Shown: positions 1-6,303, counted from the stretch's first letter. The stretch is DNA of 9,539 nucleotides from Sphingobium sp. (GCF_003248505.1 NZ_QFOA01000095.1:1-9539); one strand, 5' to 3'. Translations and numbers: made by a program. The notes: generated by a model from the sequence alone, not told the origin.

Positions 1-97
1 TGGGTCAGCGCTACGGCCAGCCTGATTACTGCCTACCGTGGGCGTCCATCGCCGACCTTACTGCAATGTTGCGGACGGCGCAGACTGTCCAGATAAG
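1..97. other. Unassigned left edge, foreign to the ardC gene
   Basis: The ArdC-like reading frame (minus strand) stays family-like down to about position 97; to the left of that the sequence no longer encodes an ArdC tail. A plus-strand frame beginning at base 3 is open through this block and reads like natural protein (it begins GQRYGQPDYCLPWASIADLT). It may be the end of another gene entering from the left, but I do not recognise it, and beyond base 97 the same frame is only the antisense of ardC. No terminal inverted repeat is visible at the junction. Confidence 0.35.
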
Positions 98-834
98 GCC
101 ACCAGCTCCTCGAAGGCGTATTTCTTCGTGCCGAAGCCGCCGGTCAGGTCGCGACCGAGCCGGGAGGCATGGCCGCTGGCGTGCCCGAGTTCGTGCAGGG
201 CCGTGCGGTGCCAGTTGATCGGCTCGAAATAGGCCTGCGGCGGCGGCACCTGCACATAGTCGTGCGCCGGCACATAGAAGGCGCGATCGCCGCCGATGCG
301 GAAATCGATGCCCGTCGCTTCGATCAGAGCCTCGACGCGCGGCTCGATGAGGCCAGGCGGCGGCGGTGGAGCGATGGCGGCGATGTTGTCCGGCAGGCCG
401 TCGCATTGCGCGGCGCTGAAGACGGTGAAGCGCTTGAGGAAGGGAATCGCGGCGGCGTCCTCGCCGGTCTCGTGGGCTCGGCTCTTCTCGTCCTCCGGCG
501 TGAAGCGGTCGGCATAGACGACGGTCGTGCCGTGCTCGCCCTTGCGGACATTGCCGCCCAGCGACAGCGCCTGGCGGAAGGTGAGCCAACTCTGGCCGGG
601 GAAGCCGTGCTGGATCACCGCCCCCCAGAGGATGAGCACGTTGATGCCGGAATAGTGCCGTCCGGTCGCAGCGTTTCGGGGCATGGCGAGCGGCGCCTTG
701 GCCGCGGCCGATCCCCATGGCTGGACCCAGGGCGCGCGGCCCGCCTCAAGCTCAGCGATGATCTTGTCGGTGATGTCGTCATAGAGGCTCGCCCGGCCTG
801 AACTGGCGCGGGCGCCGTGGTTTTTCCTGAACAT
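58..834 (-). CDS. ArdC-like antirestriction/zincin protein, C-terminally truncated
   Basis: This is a protein of the ArdC / DUF1738 type, found on conjugative plasmids and integrative elements, where relatives bind single-stranded DNA and protect incoming DNA from restriction. Residues 15-110 form the ArdC-type N-terminal domain (YDDITDKIIAELEAG, then PWVQPW, NVLILW and RKGEHGT). Residues 208-222 carry the zincin metallopeptidase motif HELGH (H214, E215, H218), and the YAFEELVA segment at 239-246 should hold the third metal ligand. The family normally continues for about 50 more residues after this. Here it switches at about residue 247 to LSGQSAPSATLQ and stops, so the C-terminus has been replaced. 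The ATG at 834 is preceded by GGAGAA with good spacing. Fold and family are clear; activity of the truncated protein is doubtful. Confidence 0.85.
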   Translation of the reverse strand: MFRKNHGARASSGRASLYDDITDKIIAELEAGRAPWVQPWGSAAAKAPLAMPRNAATGRHYSGINVLILWGAVIQHGFPGQSWLTFRQALSLGGNVRKGEHGTTVVYADRFTPEDEKSRAHETGEDAAAIPFLKRFTVFSAAQCDGLPDNIAAIAPPPPPGLIEPRVEALIEATGIDFRIGGDRAFYVPAHDYVQVPPPQAYFEPINWHRTALHELGHASGHASRLGRDLTGGFGTKKYAFEELVALSGQSAPSATLQ

Positions 835-854
835 CGCGGTTCTCCGCGACGGGC

Positions 855-875
855 GCCGGAGACCTCTTCTCCGGC
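855..875. repeat. Perfect stem-loop in the ardC leader
   Basis: GCCGGAGA (855-862) and TCTCCGGC (868-875) form an 8-bp perfect inverted repeat around a 5-nt loop. It sits about 20 bases upstream of the ardC start codon. It could be an operator or an mRNA leader hairpin. A T-run is lacking on either side, so it is not an obvious intrinsic terminator. Confidence 0.5.
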
Positions 876-934
876 CCTCAACCCGTCACGGGAAACCCCG
901 TCCGCACTCTCACTCTATGGGGGGCGTTGCGGGG

Positions 935-951
935 CAGGCTGTGCAGAAACT
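935..951 (-). repeat. Left terminal inverted repeat of the IS1182-type element
   Basis: CAGGCTGTGCAGAAACT here is the reverse complement of AGTTTTTGCACAGCCTG at 4671-4687 with one mismatch (16 of 17), and a weaker inverted match to 2545-2560. It is preceded by GGGG at 931-934. It overlaps two hairpin possibilities: TGCAGA-AAC-TCTGCA at 943-957, and GGCGTTGC (923-930) pairing with GCAACGCC (954-961). Confidence 0.55.
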
Positions 952-973
952 CTGCAACGCCTCCGCCAACAAA

Positions 974-990
974 TCGGCCCGAAGGGCCGA
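974..990 (-). terminator. Intrinsic terminator of the IS transposase
   Basis: Read on the minus strand, TCGGCCC-TTC-GGGCCGA forms a perfect 7-bp G+C-rich stem with a tight TTC loop and is followed by TTTGTT. It begins 5 bases after the transposase stop codon (TGA, 998-996). Position, stem strength and the T-rich tail fit a Rho-independent terminator for the transposase transcript. Confidence 0.75.
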
Positions 991-995
991 GCGGA

Positions 996-2417
996 TCAGG
1001 CAGTCCCGATCATTTTCCGGTGCCCGAAGGCGTTCACGGCATGGAGAACGTTGAATGCTAGGATCGACAGGGCCGCTTCCGCTTTCACCGCTCTCAGTCC
1101 GCGCGTCAGGAATCTGCCGCCACCTGACATTCGTTTGATTGTGCCGAAGGGGTGCTCGACGGTGCAGCGCCTGATCCTCATTAGATCTGGTTCAGCATAT
1201 ATGCGGGCTTCCATTCGATCGAGGGCGGCCTGATCGAACAGGCGATGGATCGTGCGCTGGGCGCCGGGGGTGCATTGCGATTTTATGGCGCACGCCTTGC
1301 ACGCGCTCGTTCGGTAGCGGATCGCTCGATTGCGTGTGTGCTTGCCCGATGGTCGGAGCGTTGCGCCGGCAGGGCAACGGATCGTGTCGCTCACGTCGTC
1401 ATAGATGAACTGAGTGGGACGGAAATGTTCGCTGTTCATGGCGCCGCGCTTGATCGGCGCTGACACCATGATCGCGTCGCGCTCGCATCGGGCAACTTCC
1501 TCAGCATTTGAATAGCCGCCATCTGTCAGAACATGGAGTTTCTTGGCATCGAGCACTCCCTTGGCGCCCGTCGACATTGGATGAAGGAGGTGGCTGTCGT
1601 TTGCGTCATTGAAAACATCGTGATGGATGATGAGGCCGCTTTCCACATCGACAACGCTCTGAAGATTGTAGGAAGGCATTTTCGGAGCGCGGCCGTAGCC
1701 CATCGGTCTGGCTTCCGGCTCGCCGAAGACCAGAACCTTCTCCTCGCGCTTTTCGAGTTCGAGCTGGCGCTTGGCTAAGCGTTCCCGACGCTGCCGGAGC
1801 GCGGCAATGGCGCCCCCGAATGCTTCGCGGTGGGCCGGCTTGTCGCCGAACCCTTGCTCTACCTGCTCATCAATAGTGTCCAGTCGATCCAGATAGTAGC
1901 TGATCTCGCGCTCGGTATGCGCAAGGTCACGCGCCAGTCTCTCTGCGCCTGCAATATTTTTCGGGCTGGCAACGGCTCGCATCTTCGTGCCGTCCAGGGC
2001 GACCGTCTGACCGCCTATCAAGCCGTGGCTCCGGCAAAACTGGACGAACGCGGCGCTCGAGGCGACGATCGCCTCGGGATTGTCGTGCCGGAAGGCGGCG
2101 ATCGTCCGGTAGTCCGGGGTGAGCCGCCGCAACAACCAGAGCGCCTCGAGGTCGCGATGGCAGGCGCGCTCTAGCAGGCGGGACGAGCGCACCTGATTGA
2201 GATAGCCCCATATGTAGAGGCGGAGCATGTCGGCCGGATGATAACCAGGTCTGCCGGTAGCGGCGCTGATCGCGCGGTCGAACCCGAGGTCGACCAGATC
2301 GAGGTTGGCGACGAAGGCATCGACCACGCGGACCAAAGCGTCCGGCGCTACGTAGTCATCAACGCAAGGTGGCAGGAGAGCAGCCTGCCCACGATCCATG
2401 CCTTCAATGAAGCCCAT
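996..2417 (-). CDS. IS1182-family DDE transposase
   Basis: This intact 473-residue transposase catalyses cut-and-join movement of its own insertion sequence. The N-terminal part (about 5-115) is the DUF772-like DNA-binding region (GYHPADMLRLYIWGYLNQ, then RRLTPDYRTIAAFRHDN). The catalytic triad is readable as D142 in ALDGTK, D299 in LTDGGYSN and E421 in CTVEHPFGTIK, with a lysine-rich helical insertion at 160-230 between the first two. A cysteine cluster before the final glutamate (C348, C373, C376, C382) is typical of the family. I chose the ATG at 2417, preceded by GGGAGGT with ideal spacing; the upstream ATG at 2441 has no comparable site. The frame is complete and of family length. It faces the ardC gene and lies downstream of the sensor kinase in the same direction. 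Confidence 0.93.
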   Translation of the reverse strand: MGFIEGMDRGQAALLPPCVDDYVAPDALVRVVDAFVANLDLVDLGFDRAISAATGRPGYHPADMLRLYIWGYLNQVRSSRLLERACHRDLEALWLLRRLTPDYRTIAAFRHDNPEAIVASSAAFVQFCRSHGLIGGQTVALDGTKMRAVASPKNIAGAERLARDLAHTEREISYYLDRLDTIDEQVEQGFGDKPAHREAFGGAIAALRQRRERLAKRQLELEKREEKVLVFGEPEARPMGYGRAPKMPSYNLQSVVDVESGLIIHHDVFNDANDSHLLHPMSTGAKGVLDAKKLHVLTDGGYSNAEEVARCERDAIMVSAPIKRGAMNSEHFRPTQFIYDDVSDTIRCPAGATLRPSGKHTRNRAIRYRTSACKACAIKSQCTPGAQRTIHRLFDQAALDRMEARIYAEPDLMRIRRCTVEHPFGTIKRMSGGGRFLTRGLRAVKAEAALSILAFNVLHAVNAFGHRKMIGTA

Positions 2418-2544
2418 GCGCACCTCCCGCCCTCGCAACATCTCGAAGTTTAGCGGACAGCCGGATGGCCGACAGGCAATTCAGATCAGGCGTTCAGGAG
2501 TCGAGTCGAGCGGTTCCGGCATCGGGTGGTTATCGGTCACCTGA

Positions 2545-2566
2545 AGTTTCTGGGCAGAGCGCCTCG
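2545..2566 (+). repeat. Candidate right end of the IS1182-type element
   Basis: AGTTTCTGGGCAGAGC followed by GCCTCG matches the inverted left IS end (minus-strand reading of 951-930) at about 16 of 22 positions, including an exact AGTTTCTG. It lies 128 bases upstream of the transposase start and 31 bases past the histidine kinase stop codon, in the 2442-2596 gap. A competing candidate is AGTTT-N5-ACAGCC at 2447-2462. Apart from these I see nothing coding in the gap. Confidence 0.4.
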
Positions 2567-2596
2567 ATAGTCGGGCATTTGGCTGCCGCGCCTCCA

Positions 2597-3727
2597 TCAC
2601 TGGCTTCGATCACGGCTGTCAGTCAGGGGCATCGAGAACACGAACTGCGTTATGGCGTCGGACGATATTACCTCCATCGTTCCGCCATGCGCCTTGGCGA
2701 TCTCATTGACGATGAACAGGCCGAGCCCCAGTCCTTGTTGGCTCCGGCGCACCGCCCCGCGAAAAAATGGCTGAAACAACTGTGCGCGGGCGGCGGGCGG
2801 AATCGGCGCCCCGCCGTTCGAGACGCATAGGATAAAATTGCCGCCCTCTGTGCGGGCCGACACTTCGATCGCGATTTCGGGGGCGCCATGAGTGACGGCA
2901 TTGGCAATGAGGTTGGACGCGAGTTGCGCGATACGCGCCCGATCGCAATCGACATTCTCTTCGATGGCCAGAGACGTGATGATGCGCCGTTCCGGCGACG
3001 CCACGCGGATCTCGTTTACAACCTGCTCGATGACGGGGCCCAGCGGTTCTTGCGCGTTGCGCGTAAGGCTGATCCCATTTCCCAGACGGCCGCGCGCGAA
3101 GTCGAGGACGTTATCGATCAACTGAGCGGCACGACCCACGCTTTTCGCCATCTCGGTGATGAGAAAGCGGCCCCGGTCGCTCAATGTCTCCCTGTCGCCG
3201 ATCATGCGCACCCCGGCATCCAGCGCCGCGAGCGGATTGCGCAGATCATGCCCGAGCACTGCGATGAACTGCTCGCGCAATACCGCGTCATCGTGCTCGG
3301 CACTGGCAGCCGCTTCGGCTTTTGTTCGAGCATCGACGAGCGTCCGCTCAAAGGCTCGCCGCTCGACAGCTTTGAACAAAGTGACACGCGTCAGGACATG
3401 CGTACCATCGTTGGCGCGCTTTTCGGTGGCGTTCGCGATAACTGGCAGCTTCCCGCCATCGGACCTCAGCAGGTCGAGCGCGATTTCATCGACCTTGCCT
3501 TGCAGTCGAAGCATCGGCGCGAGATGCGTTTCGTAGGCAATGCGCCCGCCGAAGCTTAGCAACGCGTGAATCGATTGGCCCACGAGCGCCGTGGCGTCAG
3601 ATGCGAGCCAACCGGCAAGCGTGGCGTTGATCCGCAGCACGCGGCCATCGGGCGACAGCGAGAGATAGCCGCACGGGAGATTCTCGACCAGATCGGCGAG
3701 ATCGTCGTCAGCAACCGGGCTAGACAA
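2597..3727 (-). CDS. PAS-domain sensor histidine kinase, partner of the RsbQ-like hydrolase
   Basis: This 376-residue kinase has no predicted membrane segment, so it should sense an internal signal. Residues 10-115 form a PAS domain (ENLPCGYLSLSPDGRVLRIN). A coiled-coil linker follows (118-155), then a HisKA domain with the phosphoacceptor H160 in the H-box FIAVLGHDLRNPLAAL. The HATPase domain shows the N-box SNLIANAVTHG (271-281), a G1 box written VSNGGAPIP (302-310) and the G2 box GLGLGLFIV (332-340). G1 has Asn303 where classical kinases have Asp; I recall this variant from soluble PAS kinases of this type, and it need not abolish ATP binding. The start is TTG at 3727, overlapping the hydrolase stop by 8 nt with no clear ribosome site, which suggests translational coupling. 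There is no receiver domain and no response regulator within the window, so the phosphotransfer target is unknown. Confidence 0.88.
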   Translation of the reverse strand: MSSPVADDDLADLVENLPCGYLSLSPDGRVLRINATLAGWLASDATALVGQSIHALLSFGGRIAYETHLAPMLRLQGKVDEIALDLLRSDGGKLPVIANATEKRANDGTHVLTRVTLFKAVERRAFERTLVDARTKAEAAASAEHDDAVLREQFIAVLGHDLRNPLAALDAGVRMIGDRETLSDRGRFLITEMAKSVGRAAQLIDNVLDFARGRLGNGISLTRNAQEPLGPVIEQVVNEIRVASPERRIITSLAIEENVDCDRARIAQLASNLIANAVTHGAPEIAIEVSARTEGGNFILCVSNGGAPIPPAARAQLFQPFFRGAVRRSQQGLGLGLFIVNEIAKAHGGTMEVISSDAITQFVFSMPLTDSRDRSQ

Positions 3728-4505
3728 AAGCGCGGATCGCCGCCGTTACCTGCTCCGGGGCGCTCAGATTGGGACAGTGGCCGGTCGCATCGAGCAGCGT
3801 ATATCTGCTGCCTGGAACCTGTGCGTGAACATATTCACCGACGCATGGCGGCGCGATGATATCCTCGCGACATTGCAGCACGAGCGTGCGCGCTGTGATC
3901 TTCGGCAAGTCGGCACGGTTGTCTGAGAAGAAAGTCGCGCGTGCGAATTGCCGCGCAATTTCAGGATCGGTCGCACAAAAGCTTTGTTCAAGCGCCGCGC
4001 CGAGTTCGGGCTGATCGGGATTGCCCATGATCACCGGCGCCATGGCCGCCGACCAACCCAAGTGATTGTCGGCGAGGAACTCGAGCAATTCCTCGACCTG
4101 GGCGTGGCTGAAGCCGCCGACATAGTCATCATCGTCGACATAGCGTGGAGATGGGCCAACCATGATCAAGTCAGAGAACATCCCCGGTGCCTTAACGCTG
4201 GCGAGGCCGCCGATCATGGCGCTGACTGAGTGCCCGACGAACACGGCATCACTGAGGTCAAGCGCACGGCCTATCTCGACGACATCGTCAGCATAGCCAT
4301 CCAGGCTCGCATATTTCGCGGCATCGTACGCACCGAGGTCGGATTGTCCGGCACCGACATGATCGAAGAGCACGACGCGAAAATCAGCCTCGAACGCCCG
4401 GGCAACAGCGGTCCACATATGCTGGTCGCAGCCGAACCCGTGCGCGAACATCATCGCGCGGTTCCCCTGCCCAGAGATTTGGACATTGTTTCGACCTAGT
4501 ACCAT
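3720..4505 (-). CDS. RsbQ-like alpha/beta hydrolase (signal-sensing partner)
   Basis: This 261-residue hydrolase closely resembles Bacillus RsbQ (269 residues), sharing FAHGFGCDQHMW (20-31), VVLFDHVGAGQSDLGAYD (44-61), LDGYADDVVEI, MVGPSPRYVDD and GHCPNLS. The triad is Ser93 in GHSVS, Asp215 in CREDIIAP and His243 in TGHCP. RsbQ does not simply degrade a nutrient: it works with the PAS domain of RsbP to report energy stress, and plant strigolactone/karrikin receptors share this fold. Here the next gene encodes a PAS kinase and overlaps by 8 nt, so the pair probably forms one sensing unit. The ATG at 4505 is chosen because it aligns with RsbQ's N-terminus, although no strong ribosome site precedes it. 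An in-frame ATG at 4628 has a GGAG 7-8 nt upstream and would add 41 residues that do not resemble the family. Longer extensions of the frame are unlikely. Confidence 0.88.
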   Translation of the reverse strand: MVLGRNNVQISGQGNRAMMFAHGFGCDQHMWTAVARAFEADFRVVLFDHVGAGQSDLGAYDAAKYASLDGYADDVVEIGRALDLSDAVFVGHSVSAMIGGLASVKAPGMFSDLIMVGPSPRYVDDDDYVGGFSHAQVEELLEFLADNHLGWSAAMAPVIMGNPDQPELGAALEQSFCATDPEIARQFARATFFSDNRADLPKITARTLVLQCREDIIAPPCVGEYVHAQVPGSRYTLLDATGHCPNLSAPEQVTAAIRAFV

Positions 4506-4670
4506 CAGCACCACGCTATCATAGGTGTGGCCACCCCTCCAGCATCTCGACGCGACAATACCGCGATCGGCTTTTTCGAACACCAATCGGGAGCTATCCG
4601 GCGACTGCGATAGGTGCGCGAACGGCATAGCTGACTCCGAAGCGGGCGCGGGCGACTCGTCGTGAAAGTT

Positions 4671-4687
4671 AGTTTTTGCACAGCCTG
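4671..4687 (+). repeat. Solo IS1182-like terminal repeat, inverted partner of 935-951
   Basis: AGTTTTTGCACAGCCTG is the inverted counterpart of the IS left end at 935-951, with 16 of 17 positions matching. It is followed at once by GGGG (4688-4691), just as the left end is preceded by GGGG (931-934). It is therefore either the far end of a larger element or the remnant end of a second, related IS. No transposase is visible to its right. Confidence 0.55.
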
Positions 4688-4752
4688 GGGGATCTCCCCG
4701 CAGAAGGGGTCGGGCGAGACCCGAGGCTCGACCGCAGGGGAAGGCTTTCCCC
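4687..4752. repeat. Cluster of short palindromes upstream of the abiE promoter
   Basis: The gene-free stretch 4506-4785 is dominated here by G+C-rich inverted repeats. GGGGATCTCCCC lies just inside the solo IS end at 4671-4687. GGGTC and GACCC are spaced 6 bases apart near 4708-4723. GGGGAA-GGCT-TTCCCC occupies 4737-4752. Palindromes are favoured landing sites for IS1182-type elements as I recall, and could also be terminators or a remnant transfer origin, but I see no nick-site motif. The promoter of the hydrolase operon should lie between 4510 and 4670 on the minus strand; I could not fix it. Confidence 0.4.
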
Positions 4753-4785
4753 CTTGTCCCAGCTTTCCGTCCCGGACCTGTTTCC

Positions 4786-4825
4786 TTGAAAACTGTCAGA
4801 AAACTGCGTATGTTCCTGACAGGAG
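4786..4825 (+). promoter_or_regulatory. abiE promoter with overlapping inverted-repeat operator
   Basis: A -35 box TTGAAA (4786-4791) and a -10 box TATGTT (4809-4814) are separated by exactly 17 bases. The inverted repeat CTGTCAG (4793-4799) / CTGACAG (4816-4822) brackets the -10, with one arm in the spacer and the other reaching the Shine-Dalgarno AGGAG (4821-4825), 8 bases before the ATG. AbiEi antitoxins of other systems are known to repress their own promoters through inverted repeats, so this is the likely autoregulatory site. A start site just after the -10 would give a very short leader. Confidence 0.7.
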
Positions 4826-4832
4826 AAAGACG

Positions 4833-5426
4833 ATGACACGGCTGACCGAACAGATTCTGTCGCATATGGCGGGTTTGCCCGAGGGCGCTTCTGTGTCCGC
4901 CAAGGGGCTGCTCCATCTCGGCAATCGCGCCGCGGTGGACCAGGCCTTGTCGCGTCTGGCCGAGCGCGAACAACTCATCCGGGCTGGGCGCGGTGTCTAT
5001 CTCCGCCCCGTCGCCAGTCGATTTGGGACGCGCGCGCCGTCGGTGGAACAGGCTGTGGAAGCCCTTGCCAGCCAGCGTGGCGAGACCATCGTCTCGAACG
5101 GTGCGGCGGCCGCAAACGCCCTTGGCCTGACAACGCAGGTGCCGGTTCGCTCGGTCTATCTGACCTCCGGGCGCAGCCGGAAGATGAATCTCGGCAAGCA
5201 GGTCGTGGAATTGCGCCATGCCCCGCGCTGGCAACTGGCTATGGCCAACCGGCCGGCGGGAGAGGCCGTCCGGGCCTTGGCCTGGCTCGGCCCGGAGAAA
5301 GCCGAAACTGCGCTCAGGACATTGAAGCGAAAGCTGCCGCCTGGCGCCTTTGGCGAATTGGTGGCGGCCGCGCCGCAGCTTCCGACATGGTTGGCGCAGA
5401 GTGTCGGGAAGGCGGCCTATGGCTGA
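4833..5426 (+). CDS. abiEi: AbiEi-type antitoxin (type IV toxin-antitoxin, DUF6088-like)
   Basis: The 197-residue protein has the build of AbiEi antitoxins: an N-terminal winged helix (about 1-60, LLHLGNRAAVDQALSRL then GRGVYLRP) that would bind the operator, and a C-terminal domain (about 70-190) with SNGAAAANALGL and TSGRSRKMNLG, as in DUF6088 members. AbiEi counteracts the AbiEii toxin without a stable complex and represses the operon. The ATG at 4833 follows AGGAGAAAGACG, a good ribosome site; an upstream extension of the frame would run through the promoter and is rejected. Its stop overlaps the toxin start (ATGGCTGA, 5419-5426), the tight coupling expected of such operons. The gene itself is intact, but its toxin partner is broken, so it may now be an orphan antitoxin able to neutralise related toxins elsewhere. 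Confidence 0.85.
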   Translation: MTRLTEQILSHMAGLPEGASVSAKGLLHLGNRAAVDQALSRLAEREQLIRAGRGVYLRPVASRFGTRAPSVEQAVEALASQRGETIVSNGAAAANALGLTTQVPVRSVYLTSGRSRKMNLGKQVVELRHAPRWQLAMANRPAGEAVRALAWLGPEKAETALRTLKRKLPPGAFGELVAAAPQLPTWLAQSVGKAAYG

Positions 5427-6026
5427 AACCTTCCTGCTCCTCTCGGCTCAGGATCGCCGCGACGCCCTTGGCGTCGCGGCTGATCGTTCGGGGCGGCCCG
5501 CGCATCTGCTCGAAAAGGACGTCTGGGTGGTGTGGCGTTGAGCACGCTCTACGCGGCGCCGCTTGGTGAGCATCTGGTGTTCAAGGGCGGCACATCGCTG
5601 TCGAAAGCCTATCAGGTCATCCATCGGTTTTCCGAAGATGTGGATCTGACCTACGACATCCGGGCCATCGCGCCTGACCTGGTCGGGGACAATGGCGAGG
5701 GCCTGCCGAAAACACGAAGCGAGGAAAAGCGCTGGTCCAGCGAGGTTCGTCGCCGGCTGCCGGAATGGGTTGGCTCTGTAGTGCAGCCGGTGATCGCCGA
5801 CGCCCTGGCAACGGAAGGTCTGGCGGCGACGATCCGCGTCGAAGGTGATCGGCTGTTTATCGACTACGAACCGACCTCAACCGGATCGGGCTATGTCGCC
5901 CCCAGCGTGATGCTGGAGTTCGGCGCGCGGTCGACGGGCGAGCCGGCCAATCTGCGCGACGTGGTCTGCGATGCCTCAGGCCTTCATCGATGGCCTGTTA
6001 ATCCCGACAGCGCCAGTCCATTCTAA
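5419..6026 (+). pseudogene. abiEii: AbiEii nucleotidyltransferase toxin, frameshifted and 3'-truncated
   Basis: The reading frame starts at ATG 5419, overlapping abiEi by 8 nt, and encodes MAETFLLLSAQDRRDALG through LLEKDVWVVW before TGA at 5539. The rest of the toxin continues at once in the frame one base back (5532 onward: ALSTLYAAPLGEHLVFKGGTS). A single lost base, probably one G at about 5534-5536, explains this. The second part carries the AbiEii-type nucleotidyltransferase signature GGTSLSKAY followed by SEDVDLTYD (acidic residues at 36 and 38 of that frame). Family resemblance ends at DVVCDA, about 5975, and a foreign tail ends at 6026. The summed length of about 202 residues falls well short of the roughly 300 usual for the family. 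A GTG at 5532 could restart translation of the catalytic part, but the missing C-terminal half argues for a dead gene. Confidence 0.85.
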
Positions 6027-6303
6027 CGTGGGTAAGCGGAAAATCTGCGCAGCATCGCCGATGCGGTGGCTGTGCCGCTGCGGATCGAGATAATGAGACG
6101 CAGCAGTTCGTCCCAATGGGCGTCAACATGCCCGATTGCGACCGGATCGCCGCTCATGCGGCCAGCAGCAGCCGCGCTTCCTGGCCCGGCAGCAGATGCA
6201 GACGCCGGTCCCTCGGGCCGCGCAGGCGCGTCGCGAAGCGGTAGCCGAAGAATGGCATGAGGCCGAACACATGATCGGATGCGCCGACGGTATCTCTTCG
6301 CCC
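6023..6303 (-). pseudogene. Tn3-family transposase (TnpA) C-terminal fragment, frameshifted
   Basis: Read on the minus strand, 6303-6154 encodes a stretch containing DTVGASDHVFGLMPFFGYRF and then GPRDRRLHLL, and stops at TGA (6156-6154). The next frame continues from 6157 with HVDAHWDELLRLIISIRSGT and SAMLRRFSAYPR before a stop at 6023. Together these match the order of blocks near the end of Tn3-family TnpA (TDTGG.SDHVFGL, then HWDE.LRL, SAMLR.L.AYPRQN). The ATGA overlap marks a single-base frameshift. The fragment lacks the catalytic core upstream and stops exactly where QN should follow AYPR. No Tn3 terminal repeat is visible. It is debris next to the broken toxin gene; 6304-6418 shows no recognisable coding content. 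Confidence 0.75.

Larger units (their letters stand above)
935..2566 (-). mobile_element. IS1182-type insertion sequence (right end uncertain)
   Basis: The element contains one intact transposase gene and its terminator. The left terminus is placed at an IS-like end, 935-951 (reverse complement AGTTTCTGCACAGCCTG), 45 bases beyond the transposase stop codon. The right terminus is not settled. AGTTTCTGGGCAGAGC at 2545-2560 starts with the same 8 bases and matches the left end at about 16 of 22 positions, giving an element of about 1.63 kb. A gapped match at 2447-2464 would give about 1.53 kb. A much better match lies far away at 4671-4687 (see findings). No target duplication is convincing for either near end. 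The intact gene suggests a recent, possibly active copy. Confidence 0.6.

Noticed and set aside
2888..3559. 223-residue plus-strand frame
   Set aside because: Shadow of the histidine kinase, whose H, N, G1 and G2 boxes are all in the opposite strand.
4690..4785. Conjugative transfer origin
   Set aside because: The palindromes are suggestive, but no known nick-region motif or relaxase gene is visible.
4662..4832. N-terminal extension of AbiEi
   Set aside because: It would read through the abiE promoter; the ATG at 4833 has the ribosome binding site and the family's usual N-terminus.
4506..5234. Upstream extension of the RsbQ-like hydrolase frame (243 extra residues)
   Set aside because: It runs antisense through the abiE promoter and abiEi and shows no family resemblance; RsbQ homologues begin near the ATG at 4505.
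5533..5541. Programmed frameshift in the toxin gene
   Set aside because: There is no X-XXY-YYZ slippery site or downstream pseudoknot, and the gene is also truncated at its 3' end.
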